Counted from the first letter of the stretch, positions 53,934-63,964 are shown. The stretch: DNA of 64,000 nt from Tunturibacter empetritectus (GCF_040358985.1 NZ_CP132932.1:3472001-3536000); one strand, 5' to 3'. Made by a program: numbers and translations. The notes: generated by a model from the letters alone, not told the origin.

Positions 53934-56291
53934 ATGCTTTGGTCGTGCAGCCAGCTTCTGGCGGTCACCTTGCTGCTGGTGATGACAGCCTGCGGCAAGA
54001 GTGCGAAAGACCCGTTCGCTAAGTTCCCCACCATTACGAGCCAGCCTGCGAATCAGAGTGTGACTGTAGGACAGACGGCTACGTTCAGCGTTACTGCGAC
54101 CTCGACGGTCATGCCGTTCACTTATCAGTGGTTCGATAACGGAACCGCAATCGCAGGAGCCACTTCAAGCACCTACACCACTCCTGCCGCGGCGATTGGA
54201 GACAATAGTTCTCAGTTTAAGGTCACTGTATCCAATACTTCCGGGTCGGCTACCAGCAATCCCGCCACGCTTACGGTGACGGTTGGCCTGCCAATGATTA
54301 CGACGCAGCCTGCAAATCAGAGTGTGACTGTTGGACAGACTGCTACGTTTAGCGTTACCGCGACCTCGACGGTCATGCCATTAACCTATCAGTGGTTCGA
54401 TAAGGGAACCGCAATCGCCGGAGCCACTTCAAGCACCTTTACCACTCCTGCCACGACGGCTGGAGACAATAGTTCTCAGTTTACCGTCACTGTATCCAAT
54501 ACTTCCGGGTCGGTTACCAGCAATCCTGCCACACTTACGGTCACGGCTGGCGTGCCGCCGGCGATTACGGCGCAGCCAACAAGCGTGAATGTTTGCACTC
54601 ATGCTTCGACAACGCTCTCTGTATCGGCGCTGAACGCAGGGACCTACCAGTGGTTCCTCAATGGATCGCCGATTGGGGGCGCCACGAGTTCGAGCTACTT
54701 CATCGCCAGCGCCGCCGCAACAGATGCCGGCAGCTATACCGTGGCAGTTACAAATGCTGCGGGTACCGTCACCTCGCAAGCGGCCACGGTCTCAGTAGGA
54801 ACGTCGATCACGACGAATCCTATGAGCCTTTCGATCGCCCAGGGTCAGACTGCAGCATTCTCGGTTGCGGCTGCGGGCGAGGCTCCGTTTAGCTACCAGT
54901 GGTACCTTATCGCTTCCGGCACTTCGAGTGGAGTTGCGATCAGCGGTGCGACCTCGAGCACTTATACGACCCCGGTAGAGGGCGTTAGTTCCAGCGGCTC
55001 AAACTACTACGCCACGGTGACCGATACCTGCGGGAATGCTCTTACCAGCACCTCGGCAACCCTGACAGTGACTACGGGCAATGTGCCGCCCACCATCGTC
55101 ACGCAGCCTGTTAGCCAAACGGTCGCCAGTGGCAGCACTGCAACCTTTACAGTGACTGCTAGCGGACCTGGAACGCTTACCTACCAGTGGTATCGCATTC
55201 CGGCAGGAATGATCAACGGGGTAGCGATCTCTGGCGCAACCGGCACCACCTACACAGTTCCTGCGTCGAGTACTGCCCTCAGCAACGACCAGGATGGCTA
55301 CTATGTCATCGTAGTGAACAGTTACGGACAGGCCACATCCCAGACAGCCATTCTTTCGATTGGCAATGGAATTCAGATAACGAAGCAACCAGTGAGCGTA
55401 TACGTCAGCGCGGGGCAACCAGCTACTTTCTCCGTAACGGCGACTTCTTTGCTGCCCCTGACCTATCAATGGTTTGAAGCCGCGGCTGGAACCTCCACCT
55501 TCACCGCGATTGCAGGGGCGACGGGTGCGAGCTATACGCAGGCTACGACAGCCACCACCGACTCCGGCTCGGTCTTTTATGTGGTCGTCAGTAACGGGTC
55601 TTCTACTCCTGTCACGAGCACCTCTGTCTTACTTTCCGTTGGACCTCTAGGAGGTATCAGCAATTTTTGCTCTGGATGGGCACCGGTGGCTGGCAGTACA
55701 ACTACCCCTACCCCTAATGCTAACTGCGAGGTCCAACTTTCCTCAGCTGCGAACGATCAAAGCTCGGCAATCGTCTGGCCGAACCTTATCCCCACGGGCA
55801 ACCTTCAACTCAGCTTCACGTTCACGACCACCGATGCGAGCACTCCGCCCGCGGATGGCTTTGCCATGACGTTGGGAGACCCCTCTCTCGGAGCAACGAC
55901 CAGCAGCATTGGAACGGCGGGAAGCGGCCTGGGAGCTGAGACAATTCCCGGAGTCGTGCTCGTCTTCGACGATTACCGTGATGGCCCCGATCCAGCCGTT
56001 CCTTATATCGCCGTGGGTCGAGGAGAGGGCGCGCTGTGGGAAAAGCCGTACACTCTCATCAATGGCAATATCCCTCCGCTTGCCACGGCAGGGGCCACGG
56101 TCTCACATGATTATGTCGTCTCCATCGTTCAGGGGATGATGACTGTCACGATGGATGGCCAGCAGCTGTTTTCAGGCAGCGTCGCTGTTCCTCCTGTCGC
56201 CTACCTCTACTTCAGCGCAGCTACCGGCAGATACTATGAACAGACAACCGTCAGCAACTTCTCAGCCACAGTTGGCGCACCGTCAAATTAG
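53934..56291 (+). CDS. Ig-repeat lipoprotein with lectin-like C-terminal domain
   Basis: 785 residues from the ATG at 53934, chosen because it places a lipoprotein signal (LLAVTLLLVMTACGKS) at the N-terminus; ribosome site weak. About seven Ig-like domains of 85-95 residues follow, each with the PxNQSVTVGQTATFSV start and YQWF core; the first two are near-identical. The last 200 residues (AMTLGDPSLGA, GVVLVFDDYRDG, VSIVQGMMTVTMDGQQLFSG) resemble an L-type lectin or concanavalin-like fold. A surface adhesin or glycan-binding role is likely. It has no enzyme motif. Confidence 0.78.
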   Translation: MLWSCSQLLAVTLLLVMTACGKSAKDPFAKFPTITSQPANQSVTVGQTATFSVTATSTVMPFTYQWFDNGTAIAGATSSTYTTPAAAIGDNSSQFKVTVSNTSGSATSNPATLTVTVGLPMITTQPANQSVTVGQTATFSVTATSTVMPLTYQWFDKGTAIAGATSSTFTTPATTAGDNSSQFTVTVSNTSGSVTSNPATLTVTAGVPPAITAQPTSVNVCTHASTTLSVSALNAGTYQWFLNGSPIGGATSSSYFIASAAATDAGSYTVAVTNAAGTVTSQAATVSVGTSITTNPMSLSIAQGQTAAFSVAAAGEAPFSYQWYLIASGTSSGVAISGATSSTYTTPVEGVSSSGSNYYATVTDTCGNALTSTSATLTVTTGNVPPTIVTQPVSQTVASGSTATFTVTASGPGTLTYQWYRIPAGMINGVAISGATGTTYTVPASSTALSNDQDGYYVIVVNSYGQATSQTAILSIGNGIQITKQPVSVYVSAGQPATFSVTATSLLPLTYQWFEAAAGTSTFTAIAGATGASYTQATTATTDSGSVFYVVVSNGSSTPVTSTSVLLSVGPLGGISNFCSGWAPVAGSTTTPTPNANCEVQLSSAANDQSSAIVWPNLIPTGNLQLSFTFTTTDASTPPADGFAMTLGDPSLGATTSSIGTAGSGLGAETIPGVVLVFDDYRDGPDPAVPYIAVGRGEGALWEKPYTLINGNIPPLATAGATVSHDYVVSIVQGMMTVTMDGQQLFSGSVAVPPVAYLYFSAATGRYYEQTTVSNFSATVGAPSN
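54033..54560 (+). repeat. 88-codon tandem duplication inside Ig gene
   Basis: The segment from about 54033 is repeated from about 54297, an exact offset of 264 bp, with only scattered differences (for example AAC to AAG in the DNG/DKG codon). It encodes the first two Ig domains and looks recent compared with the more diverged later domains. Confidence 0.75.
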
Positions 56292-56571
56292 CGGACGAGG
56301 AGAGATCGAAAGAGTTGCCTTGTCAGTAGGTGTCTTATAGTCCGGAGGCACGGCAGCAGCGGCGTGCCCCGGGCAGTCGTCACGACTTAAACACAGGGCG
56401 GAGTTACTCTTCATGGTGGGCTCCTGTGGCCGGCGTCGGCGAATCAGGGAACTACCAGTTGCCTAGTTCCTCAGATAGCGACTCTTGCGCCCGGTTCCTG
56501 GTTCCATGCCACTGAGGAGTCCCGACAAGCCGGCAGGAGCTATGCGAAATTGTTGTCGATCCAAGACTAGG

Positions 56572-58239
56572 TCAGTGGGCTCCTTCGGACTTGCCGCTGG
56601 GTTTGAAGGCTTTGGTGAGCAGGACTATCGGGGCTGCGATGAGGGTGATGATGCCGATGATGTGGAAGCAGTCCATGAAGGCGAGGAGCTGGGTTTGGGC
56701 GTGGAGCTGGTCGTAGACACGTCCGTAGGCTGCGCTGATGGCGTCTGCTGGGGAGAAGCCGTGAGATTGCAGGTAGGAGGCCGTCTGGTTGATGTTCTGC
56801 TGCAGGGTGCCGTTGGAGGAGGCGAGGTTTGAACCTACGCGCTCCTGGTGAAAGCTCTGGCGCCGGTCGGACATGGTGGTGATGAAGGCGATGCCGAAGC
56901 TGCCACCCCAGTTACGGAAGAAGTTGGTGAGGGAGGAGGCCTTGTTGTTTTGTGCCGGGCTTAGCTGCGAGTAGGCGATGACCGAGAGCGGCACGAAGAA
57001 GAAGCCGTAGCCGAGGCCTTGCAGGGCGCGGGCGAGGGCGTAGTGTTTGTAGTCGGTGTCGAGGTTGAAGTGGCTGTAGTGGAGGAACGACATGCCGACG
57101 ATCATGACGGCTCCGAAGAGCAGGATGCGGGGCTTGACGATGCCTCGCTGAACCAGTTGCGCGCCTACGGGGGCCAGGAAGGTGATGACTAAGGCTCCGG
57201 GTCCGAGGACTAGGCCGGCGTCGATGGCGCGGTAGCCGTAGAGGGACTGGAGGAGCTGCGGGATCATGGTGGTGGAGGCGAAGAGGCCGAAGCCGAAGAT
57301 GAAGTAGAAGAAGTTGGCGATGGCGAAGTTGCGGATCTTGAGGAGGCGGAAGTCGATGATGGGGTCGGGAACGTGGAGCTCCCAGAAGACGGCAGCGGTG
57401 AGACAGCCGATACCGATGACGAAGCACCAGATGATGAAGGGGGAGCCGAACCAGTCGTCGATCTGGCCGCGGTCGAGGAGGACTTCGAGGGCTGCGGAGC
57501 CGAGGCCGACGAGGGCGATGCCGATGCCGTCGACGCGGAGTTTTCCGGGCTTGCCATTGAGGGCAGGGCCGCGGACGGTCTTGCGCTCTTCGGCGTAGCC
57601 CTCGGGATCGTGAACGAAGCGGTTGGTGAGGAAGAGGGAGAGGATGCCGACGGGGATGTTGATGAAGAAGACCCAGCGCCAGTTGTAGTTGTCGGTGATC
57701 CAGCCGCCGAGGACGGGGCCGATGGCGGGGGCGGTGACAATGGCGACGGTGTAGAGGGCGAAGGCGGAGGCGCGTTTGGCGGGAGGGAAGGCGTCTACGA
57801 GGATGGCTTGCTCGACCGGGGCGAGGCCGCCGCCGCCGATGCCTTGCAGGACGCGCGAAAGGAGCATGATGCCGAGGGTGGGGGCGATTCCGCAGAAGAA
57901 GGACGTGATGGTGAAGAGGGTGACGCAGGCCATGTAGTAGGTCTTGCGGCCGAAGACGCGGGAGAGCCACGCGGACATGGGCAGGACGACGGCGTTGGCG
58001 ACGAGGTAGGTGGTGAGGATCCAGGTGACTTCGTCGTAGGAGCGGCCGAGGCCGCCGGCGATGTAGGGAAGGGAGACGTTGGCGATGGAGGTGTCGAGCA
58101 GCTCCATGAAGGTGGCGAGGGTGACGGTGAGGGCGACGACCCAGGGGTTGATGAGGGGACGGGTTGGACGCTGGGCGGCGGACTTTACAGGCTGTCGGGG
58201 AGCGGCCTGGACTGGCTCGATGAGGGTGGCGGTGGCCAT
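56572..58239 (-). CDS. DHA2-family drug:proton antiporter (EmrB/QacA type)
   Basis: 555 residues with 14 expected helices. Motif C-like and family elements: LATFMELLDTSIANVSLPYI at helix 1, WILTTYLVANAVVLPMSAWLSRVFGRK, RVLQGIGGGGLAPVEQAIL and APAIGPVLGGWI. Such pumps usually work with an EmrA-type membrane-fusion protein, which is not present here. A TetR gene diverges from it with a palindromic site in between, the standard repressor-pump arrangement. Opposite-strand frames are shadows of the GC-rich codons. Substrate unknown. Confidence 0.92.
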   Translation of the reverse strand: MATATLIEPVQAAPRQPVKSAAQRPTRPLINPWVVALTVTLATFMELLDTSIANVSLPYIAGGLGRSYDEVTWILTTYLVANAVVLPMSAWLSRVFGRKTYYMACVTLFTITSFFCGIAPTLGIMLLSRVLQGIGGGGLAPVEQAILVDAFPPAKRASAFALYTVAIVTAPAIGPVLGGWITDNYNWRWVFFINIPVGILSLFLTNRFVHDPEGYAEERKTVRGPALNGKPGKLRVDGIGIALVGLGSAALEVLLDRGQIDDWFGSPFIIWCFVIGIGCLTAAVFWELHVPDPIIDFRLLKIRNFAIANFFYFIFGFGLFASTTMIPQLLQSLYGYRAIDAGLVLGPGALVITFLAPVGAQLVQRGIVKPRILLFGAVMIVGMSFLHYSHFNLDTDYKHYALARALQGLGYGFFFVPLSVIAYSQLSPAQNNKASSLTNFFRNWGGSFGIAFITTMSDRRQSFHQERVGSNLASSNGTLQQNINQTASYLQSHGFSPADAISAAYGRVYDQLHAQTQLLAFMDCFHIIGIITLIAAPIVLLTKAFKPSGKSEGAH

Positions 58240-58295
58240 GGACTTCTGGATCTCCTCTCGGTTTGGGACGGCGTTCTGGGGTGCGGTCTCAAAAA

Positions 58296-58313
58296 AGAGA
58301 CTGAACGGTTTCT
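58296..58313. promoter_or_regulatory. Imperfect palindrome, candidate TetR operator
   Basis: AGAGACTGAACGGTTTCT, with core ACYG-AA-CRGT, lies in the 160-bp region between the divergent efflux and TetR genes. Arms differ only by transitions, plus the non-symmetric centre. Confidence 0.45.
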
Positions 58314-58399
58314 TTAAGCATCTGATTCAGGAGAGGCGCCGCTTGATTCGTTTTGTTGCTGTAGGATTTCGGGGCGGGCGCGAGGGTGAGGATAGAGAT

Positions 58400-58987
58400 A
58401 TGGGAAAAGGGGAGTTAACGCGGCAGAGGATCATTGAAGAGGCGGCACCGATCTTTAATCAGCGGGGGTTTGCTGGGTGCTCGATGCAGGATGTGCTGGA
58501 TGCGACGGGGCTGGAGAAGGGTGGGGTGTACCGTCACTTCGAGAGCAAGGAGGAGCTGGCGGCGGAGGCGTTTCGGTATGCGTGGGCGCGGGTGGCGAAG
58601 GCGCGGCGGGAAGGGCAGGATGCGATTCCGGGTTCGGTGGAGAAGCTGAGGTACTCGGTGAGGCGGTTTGCGGAGACTCCGGGAATCTTTCCGGGGGGGT
58701 GTCCGCTGATGAATACGGCGATCGATGCGGATGATGGGAATCCGCTGCTGCGGAGCCTGGTGTGCGCTGCGATGAAGGAGTGGAAGGCTCGGCTGGCGAG
58801 CATTGTGGAGGATGGGATTGCGGATGGGGAGATTCGGGGTGAGGTTCAGCCTCGGCGGGTTGCGAACGTGATCATTGCGACGTTGGAAGGCGCATTGATG
58901 ATCAGCCGTCTGGAAGGGAATCGGGTGGCGGTACAAGACGCGAGGGACGGGCTTGAGATCATGCTGGGTCAGATTGTGGCGGAGTGA
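58400..58987 (+). CDS. TetR-family repressor of efflux gene
   Basis: 195 residues from the ATG at 58400. The frame is open 107 codons upstream through the divergent pump's promoter and N-terminus, clearly non-coding. HTH: GELTRQRIIEEAAPIFNQRGFAGCSMQDVLDATGLEKGGVYRHFESKEELA. The C-terminal domain includes GIFPGGCPLMNTAIDADDGNPLLR, typical of the group with TetR_C_6-like ligand pockets. It presumably represses the divergent DHA2 pump and itself. It ends at a strong terminator. Confidence 0.92.
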   Translation: MGKGELTRQRIIEEAAPIFNQRGFAGCSMQDVLDATGLEKGGVYRHFESKEELAAEAFRYAWARVAKARREGQDAIPGSVEKLRYSVRRFAETPGIFPGGCPLMNTAIDADDGNPLLRSLVCAAMKEWKARLASIVEDGIADGEIRGEVQPRRVANVIIATLEGALMISRLEGNRVAVQDARDGLEIMLGQIVAE

Positions 58988-59007
58988 TGAGGCGATTCGT
59001 GGACAGG

Positions 59008-59041
59008 AAAAATCCCCGATTGAATCTCGGGGATTTTTTTT
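59008..59041. terminator. Bidirectional rho-independent terminator
   Basis: AAAAATCCCCGA pairs with TCGGGGATTTTT across a 7-nt loop, followed by more T. It lies between the TetR gene and the convergent FG-GAP gene. Confidence 0.88.
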
Positions 59042-59090
59042 GGCGGAGGTTTGGTGGCGACTTTATTCTTCGCTGTCGATCAGGTGCCGG

Positions 59091-62000
59091 TTATTGGACC
59101 GTCACCTGGAAGTTGATGGCGTGTGAAAGGTTGCCGGAGGAGTCTGTCGTGGTCAGGGTGACGGTCTGGACACCTACTGGGGTGCCCGGATTGGTGGGAG
59201 GGTTAGAGGGTGAGGAAGAACTGCAGCCTGAGAACGACAGCAGACCAGCGGCCAACAAGAGTGTGAGCAGGCTTGCGCGTGCGAGGCGGCGATTGAATCC
59301 GAATACGCGGCGGGGGGATAGGGTCAGCAAGAGGAGACTGGCCCAGGCGATCCCTTGTAGCGGACCGGATAGGTTACGCAGGAAGGCAGTCGGTGGTGCG
59401 GTTGTCGTGATGGTTAGAGTGGAGGTTGCCGAGCCGGTGGACGGCGTTATGGAGGATGGAGCGAAGTTGCAGGTCACTCCGGTGGGCAGGGTACCACAGG
59501 AGAACTTGACCGTGCCCGTGTAGCCACCCACAGGGGTAACGGTGAGGGTGGTGGTGGCGGATTGTCCGGCCTTGATGGTTGCGGAGGACGGGGAGGCGGT
59601 GACGGTATAGTCCGGAGCGGCGATGGTGACGGTGACCGGTGCGGAGACGCTGCTCAGGTTGGCAATGTCGCCTGCGTAGCTTGCTGTGACGGTGTAAATG
59701 CCAGCGGCTGTGAAGGTGAAGCGCAGGACTGCTACTCCGTTGGTCACAGGAGCTGTGCCAAGGATCGCGGTTGCGGAGGCAAAGGTTACCGTTCCGGTCG
59801 GATTGAGTCCTGAGACGGACGCGGTGAGGGTGAGCTGTTGGTTCGTTCCGGCGCTCGCCGCAGAGACGGAGAGAGTGTTCGTCGAGCTTACCGGAGCGAC
59901 GACGATCGAAACTGCGTTTGAGGAGCTTGATGTGTTGTTGGTGTCTCCGGTGTAGTTGGCGATGACGGGGTAAGTGCTTGCCGTCGCGAAGGACGTGGCG
60001 AGTGTGGCACTTCCGTTGATAATGGACGCTGTTCCGAGTGCTTTGCCATTGCTGGCGAAGGAGACCGTGCCAGTTGGTGTGGCTCCTGTGACCGTGGCGG
60101 TAAACGTGAGTTGCTGACCGGGTGCTGCGCTGTTATCTGAGGCCGCGAGTGTGGTTTTGGAGGGAAGTAGTGCTGGAGGAGTCGACGCAGGGTTGAGTTG
60201 GTTCAGGAGCGAGTACACGGCTTGGCCAAGCGAGTATGCTTGGCCACTGAAACTGAGGTAATCCAATTTGTTGTCGCCTGGCAGGTTTGGCGCCTGATTA
60301 TTCAACCGGGCGAGTTGACCGAGAGGACCGACATTGACAGGATAGGTGTTCGGGTCAGCAGTGAAGTTGCCTTTACCATCTCCGAAATAAATGGTGACAG
60401 ATGAATTTAGGCCACCTGTCGCAGGGTTGAGCAGATCGAGGTGTCCGTCTCCGTTGAGGTCGCCGACCGCTGTGCCAAAGCCAGCTTTTGTAAAGAAGGG
60501 CGTCGTCTGAAAGGTTCCGTCACCGTTTCCGGCATAGATCCCGCCTCCGGCAAGCAGGTCGGGGATCCCATCCCCGTTCAGATCGCTTGTAACAACCCCT
60601 CCAGTGGGCCAGGGCTGTTCCTGGAAGGTGCCATCACCATTTCCCAAACTGAGGGTATTGCCGCCAATGATATCGAGCTTCCCGTCGTTATTCACGTCTA
60701 CGACTTGTCCAAGAGTGGATTGATCGTACCCGACCGGGGGTGCCGAAACCGCTATGGGAGCGGCGAAGGTTCCGTCTCCCTTGCCTGCAAAAAAGAAAGT
60801 TCCTGTGGGAAAAGCGGGGTTCTCGTGGGCGTCGAGTCCGCCGTAAGGTACAAGAAGGTCGAGCTTGCCGTCGCCGTTGAAATCGCCGACTGCAGGTGTG
60901 CCTGCCCCATAGAAGCTCAGAGCTGCTGGGGCGGGACTCGCCTTGAAGGTGCCGTCGCCGTTACCGCTGTAAAAAAACATCTGTGCGTTTGCGGTAATGA
61001 CTTCCCCATGGGAGTCAAGTGATCCGGGCAGGATGATGATCGCGTCCGGCTTGCCGTCGCCATCGAAATCTCCTGTGACGATGACTGGCGGGTTCTTTAT
61101 ATATTGCGGCGGTTGGGTGCTCCCGGTATTTTGCGTGGTGACCGCGAACCTCCCGTTTCCGCGCCCCAAGGCGGCTATCAAATTTCCGCCAAAGTCAACA
61201 CCGAGCACATCGGTGAGGCCATCTCCGTTAAGATCCGCAGTGATAGGAGTTCCGATTTGTTGTGTCGATGTCGATGCGTACGGCAGAACGGTCGCTGGGG
61301 ATGCTTGAAAGGTGCCGTTTCCGTTGCCGACAGCGGTTACCGATTCTACATTTGACTGAAAGTAGAGGTTGATATTGCCGTTGGCTCCCGACAAGGCTAC
61401 GGCATAGGTGGACAAGCTATAGCTCTCTCCCATGGAGAGGCCACCATTCCCGTCAGTGATAGCGATGGAGGTAACACCGCCGACCAGGGCGAAGTTCGTG
61501 ACGCTGCTCGTAGTTGTGTTCTGGAAGGGAACGATCTGCGCATAATTCATGGACGGGTTGAGAGCAAGGGTCGCGCCAGTCGTAAAGTTTTTACTTGGAT
61601 CCCCAAGTAAAATCTGAAGTGATATGGCAGGAGCTGACGGGTCCTGGCTCTGTGGGTCCGAGCTGAGATATGCAACATCTGCCAGTCCGTCTCGGTTGAA
61701 ATCTCCAGTGACGAAACTCTGGCCTATTGAATTTGTAGCGACGCTCGCGGTTATAAGCTGTGGAGAGTTTAATGTCCCATCTCCCTTGCCGTAGTAGACC
61801 GCTAGTTGCGCATTGCCTGCGATGATGTCCTGTTTGCCGTCACCGTTGAAGTCACCGGCGCCGATGAACCTGAAGGTGACATTTGTTGGGGCGGAATATA
61901 AGACGGACGAAGAGAGCGATCCTGGTTTTCCGCTGCCTTGGTTCAGCAGTACACCAACTTCGTCGCTGTTCGCGATAACGGCAATATCAAGATAGCCGTC

Positions 62001-62486
62001 TCCATTCAGGTCGATGGCAATTACCTGGGTCAAGATGGGAGCAGCCGCGCCTGGAATTGTGACAGCGTAGTAGGACGCCGGTTGAAAGGTGCCGTCGCCG
62101 TTCCCGAGCAGCACGCCGATGTATCCACCTCCACACGAGAATGCGAGATCAAGCTTAGTGTCGTTGTTCAGATCTGACGCCAGAACATACTGCGGGGTGC
62201 ATGACAGTGGGATGCTTGTAAGAGTTGGTGACGACGTCGGGCCGTTGTTCAGACTTATACCCATGGCGTTGATGCCGTTGGACGTAGCTTCGTCGATTCG
62301 ACCATCGCCGTTGAAGTCGCCCAGGGCCATATTGGGCTGCGGGGAAAGGGCAAAGTTATACGGAAGAACTGGGAAGATGGGAGTTTGAGTCTGAGCGATG
62401 GCGGGGACGGTGAGGAGAATGGCGATCAGAGAGGCGAGGAGCGATCGGGCTCCGGAGGGGGTCTTGCACCAAGGGGTCGCAGTCAT
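59091..62486 (-). CDS. Giant secreted FG-GAP/VCBS and Ig-like repeat protein
   Basis: 1131 residues. A signal peptide (1-31, ending PAIAQ) is followed by about eleven calcium-binding FG-GAP units with DxNxDGxxD (GDFNGDGRID, DLNNDTKLD, DLNGDGYLD, GDFDGDGKPD and others) over residues ~55-720, likely a beta-propeller pair. Three Big_3-like Ig domains follow (~760-1030). The end is odd: two hydrophobic stretches (GIAWASLLLLTLSP and SLLTLLLAAGLLSFSGC), the latter lipobox-like, then a final beta strand. A cell-surface or matrix role is probable. No enzyme motif. Confidence 0.85.
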   Translation of the reverse strand: MTATPWCKTPSGARSLLASLIAILLTVPAIAQTQTPIFPVLPYNFALSPQPNMALGDFNGDGRIDEATSNGINAMGISLNNGPTSSPTLTSIPLSCTPQYVLASDLNNDTKLDLAFSCGGGYIGVLLGNGDGTFQPASYYAVTIPGAAAPILTQVIAIDLNGDGYLDIAVIANSDEVGVLLNQGSGKPGSLSSSVLYSAPTNVTFRFIGAGDFNGDGKQDIIAGNAQLAVYYGKGDGTLNSPQLITASVATNSIGQSFVTGDFNRDGLADVAYLSSDPQSQDPSAPAISLQILLGDPSKNFTTGATLALNPSMNYAQIVPFQNTTTSSVTNFALVGGVTSIAITDGNGGLSMGESYSLSTYAVALSGANGNINLYFQSNVESVTAVGNGNGTFQASPATVLPYASTSTQQIGTPITADLNGDGLTDVLGVDFGGNLIAALGRGNGRFAVTTQNTGSTQPPQYIKNPPVIVTGDFDGDGKPDAIIILPGSLDSHGEVITANAQMFFYSGNGDGTFKASPAPAALSFYGAGTPAVGDFNGDGKLDLLVPYGGLDAHENPAFPTGTFFFAGKGDGTFAAPIAVSAPPVGYDQSTLGQVVDVNNDGKLDIIGGNTLSLGNGDGTFQEQPWPTGGVVTSDLNGDGIPDLLAGGGIYAGNGDGTFQTTPFFTKAGFGTAVGDLNGDGHLDLLNPATGGLNSSVTIYFGDGKGNFTADPNTYPVNVGPLGQLARLNNQAPNLPGDNKLDYLSFSGQAYSLGQAVYSLLNQLNPASTPPALLPSKTTLAASDNSAAPGQQLTFTATVTGATPTGTVSFASNGKALGTASIINGSATLATSFATASTYPVIANYTGDTNNTSSSSNAVSIVVAPVSSTNTLSVSAASAGTNQQLTLTASVSGLNPTGTVTFASATAILGTAPVTNGVAVLRFTFTAAGIYTVTASYAGDIANLSSVSAPVTVTIAAPDYTVTASPSSATIKAGQSATTTLTVTPVGGYTGTVKFSCGTLPTGVTCNFAPSSITPSTGSATSTLTITTTAPPTAFLRNLSGPLQGIAWASLLLLTLSPRRVFGFNRRLARASLLTLLLAAGLLSFSGCSSSSPSNPPTNPGTPVGVQTVTLTTTDSSGNLSHAINFQVTVQ

Positions 62487-62750
62487 TGTGGCATGTCCTT
62501 CAAAAGATGCTCAGCGGGAACGGGTTTGTGAAGCTCGTACTGTGCGTTTATGCGGCGTCATGCCGCCAAAAAGTTTATTTATGGCGACGAAATGTCATCC
62601 CAGATAATACAGGAGCGGGGTTTGCGGTCGTTGAGAATCTTGTGACCTGTTTGGGGGATAGTAACGTGTGTCCTTCGGAGACGCGTTTTGGTTGCGGGAA
62701 CGTCTAAGATGGACGAGTAGCTTTGAGCGGAGACGGGTGCCGTAGGGTTT

Positions 62751-63950
62751 ATGACTGAGTTTGTGATCAAGCTGGCGGATGAGCGTGGACGGGTGATGGA
62801 GCAGAGCCATGCGGCGGCTACGGCGGAGGAGCTGAAGGCGCGGTTTACCCATGCGGGATACTTCGTCTATTCCGTGAAGGCGAAGAGCGCGCTGGGGGCT
62901 AGCAAGAAGAAGGTGAAGCTGGAGACGTTTCTGGTCTTCAATCAACAGTTTCTGACGTTGATTAAGGCTGGGTTGCCGATTTTGGGGTCGCTGGAGCTGC
63001 TGGGCAAGAGGCAGAAGATTCCGCACTTTCGCGCGCAGCTGGAGGACGTGGCGGCGCGGGTGAAGACGGGGGAGTCGATCTCGCAGGCGTTTGAGGCGCA
63101 GGGCGGATTTCCGATTGTGTATACGACGACGCTGCTGGCGGGGGAGCGGTCGGGAAATCTGGAAGAGGTGTTGCAGAGGTTTCTGGACTTTCAGCGTGTG
63201 TCGCTGACGTTCCGCAAGAAGCTGAAGGCGAGTTTGATCTATCCGGCGCTGCTGGTAGTGATGGTGATTGGGTTGTTTATCTTTCTGATCACGTTTGTGG
63301 TGCCGCGGTTTGCGCAGCTCTATGACCAGCTGGGGACGAAGCTGCCGGCGCTGACTACGTTTCTGCTGGACCTGGGGCGGGAGGCGCAGGCTTACGGGAT
63401 TTATGTTGCGGTGGTGGTGGGGGCGGTTGGATTTTTGCTTTATCGGTGGTCGAAGACGGATGCTGGGGCGAGCCTGATCGATAAGATTCGGATCAAGCTG
63501 CCGGTGTTTGGCAGTGTATGGCTGAAGTATCAGGTGGGGTTGTTTTCGCGGACTCTGTCTACGCTGTTGACGGGTGGTTTGCCGTTGGTGCCTTCGCTTG
63601 AGACGGCGGCGAAGTCGATTGATTCGCGGCAGATTGCGAGTGCGGTTTACAAGTCGGTGGAGACGGTTCGCGAGGGCAAGGGCTTGTCGGTGAGCTTGCA
63701 GGCGACGAAGGTATTTCCGGAGCTGGCGATCGAGATGATCGAGGTGGGCGAGTCGACTGGTGCGCTGCCGCAGATGTTGAACTCGGTGGCGGAGTTCTTT
63801 GAGGAGGATGTGCAGACTAATCTGACGGCGGCGATGAGTCTGATTGAGCCGCTGATCTTGATCATGATGGGGCTGGTGGTGACGACGATTTTGATTGCGC
63901 TTTATCTGCCGATCTTCAGTTTGAGTGCGGGTGGTTCGGGCGGCCAGTAG
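62751..63950 (+). CDS. GspF/PilC-type inner-membrane platform protein
   Basis: 399 residues with two T2SSF domains. The first is at about 60-185 (LVFNQQFLTLIKAGLPILGSLELL, VKTGESISQAFE, LLAGERSGNLEEVL), and the second at about 260-385 (LFSRTLSTLLTGGLPLVPSLETAA, IEMIEVGESTGALPQML). Three membrane helices lie near 165-190, 215-235 and 370-392. It forms the inner-membrane platform for type II secretion or type IV pili. No other system genes are in the window; more may lie to the right. Confidence 0.93.
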   Translation: MTEFVIKLADERGRVMEQSHAAATAEELKARFTHAGYFVYSVKAKSALGASKKKVKLETFLVFNQQFLTLIKAGLPILGSLELLGKRQKIPHFRAQLEDVAARVKTGESISQAFEAQGGFPIVYTTTLLAGERSGNLEEVLQRFLDFQRVSLTFRKKLKASLIYPALLVVMVIGLFIFLITFVVPRFAQLYDQLGTKLPALTTFLLDLGREAQAYGIYVAVVVGAVGFLLYRWSKTDAGASLIDKIRIKLPVFGSVWLKYQVGLFSRTLSTLLTGGLPLVPSLETAAKSIDSRQIASAVYKSVETVREGKGLSVSLQATKVFPELAIEMIEVGESTGALPQMLNSVAEFFEEDVQTNLTAAMSLIEPLILIMMGLVVTTILIALYLPIFSLSAGGSGGQ

Positions 63951-63964
63951 ATGATCTTGGCCTT

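Noticed and set aside
56912..58317. Several long frames on both strands over the DHA2 efflux gene
   Set aside because: Low-complexity Arg/His/Pro or Gly/Asp/Glu sequences caused by GC-rich codons of the true gene.
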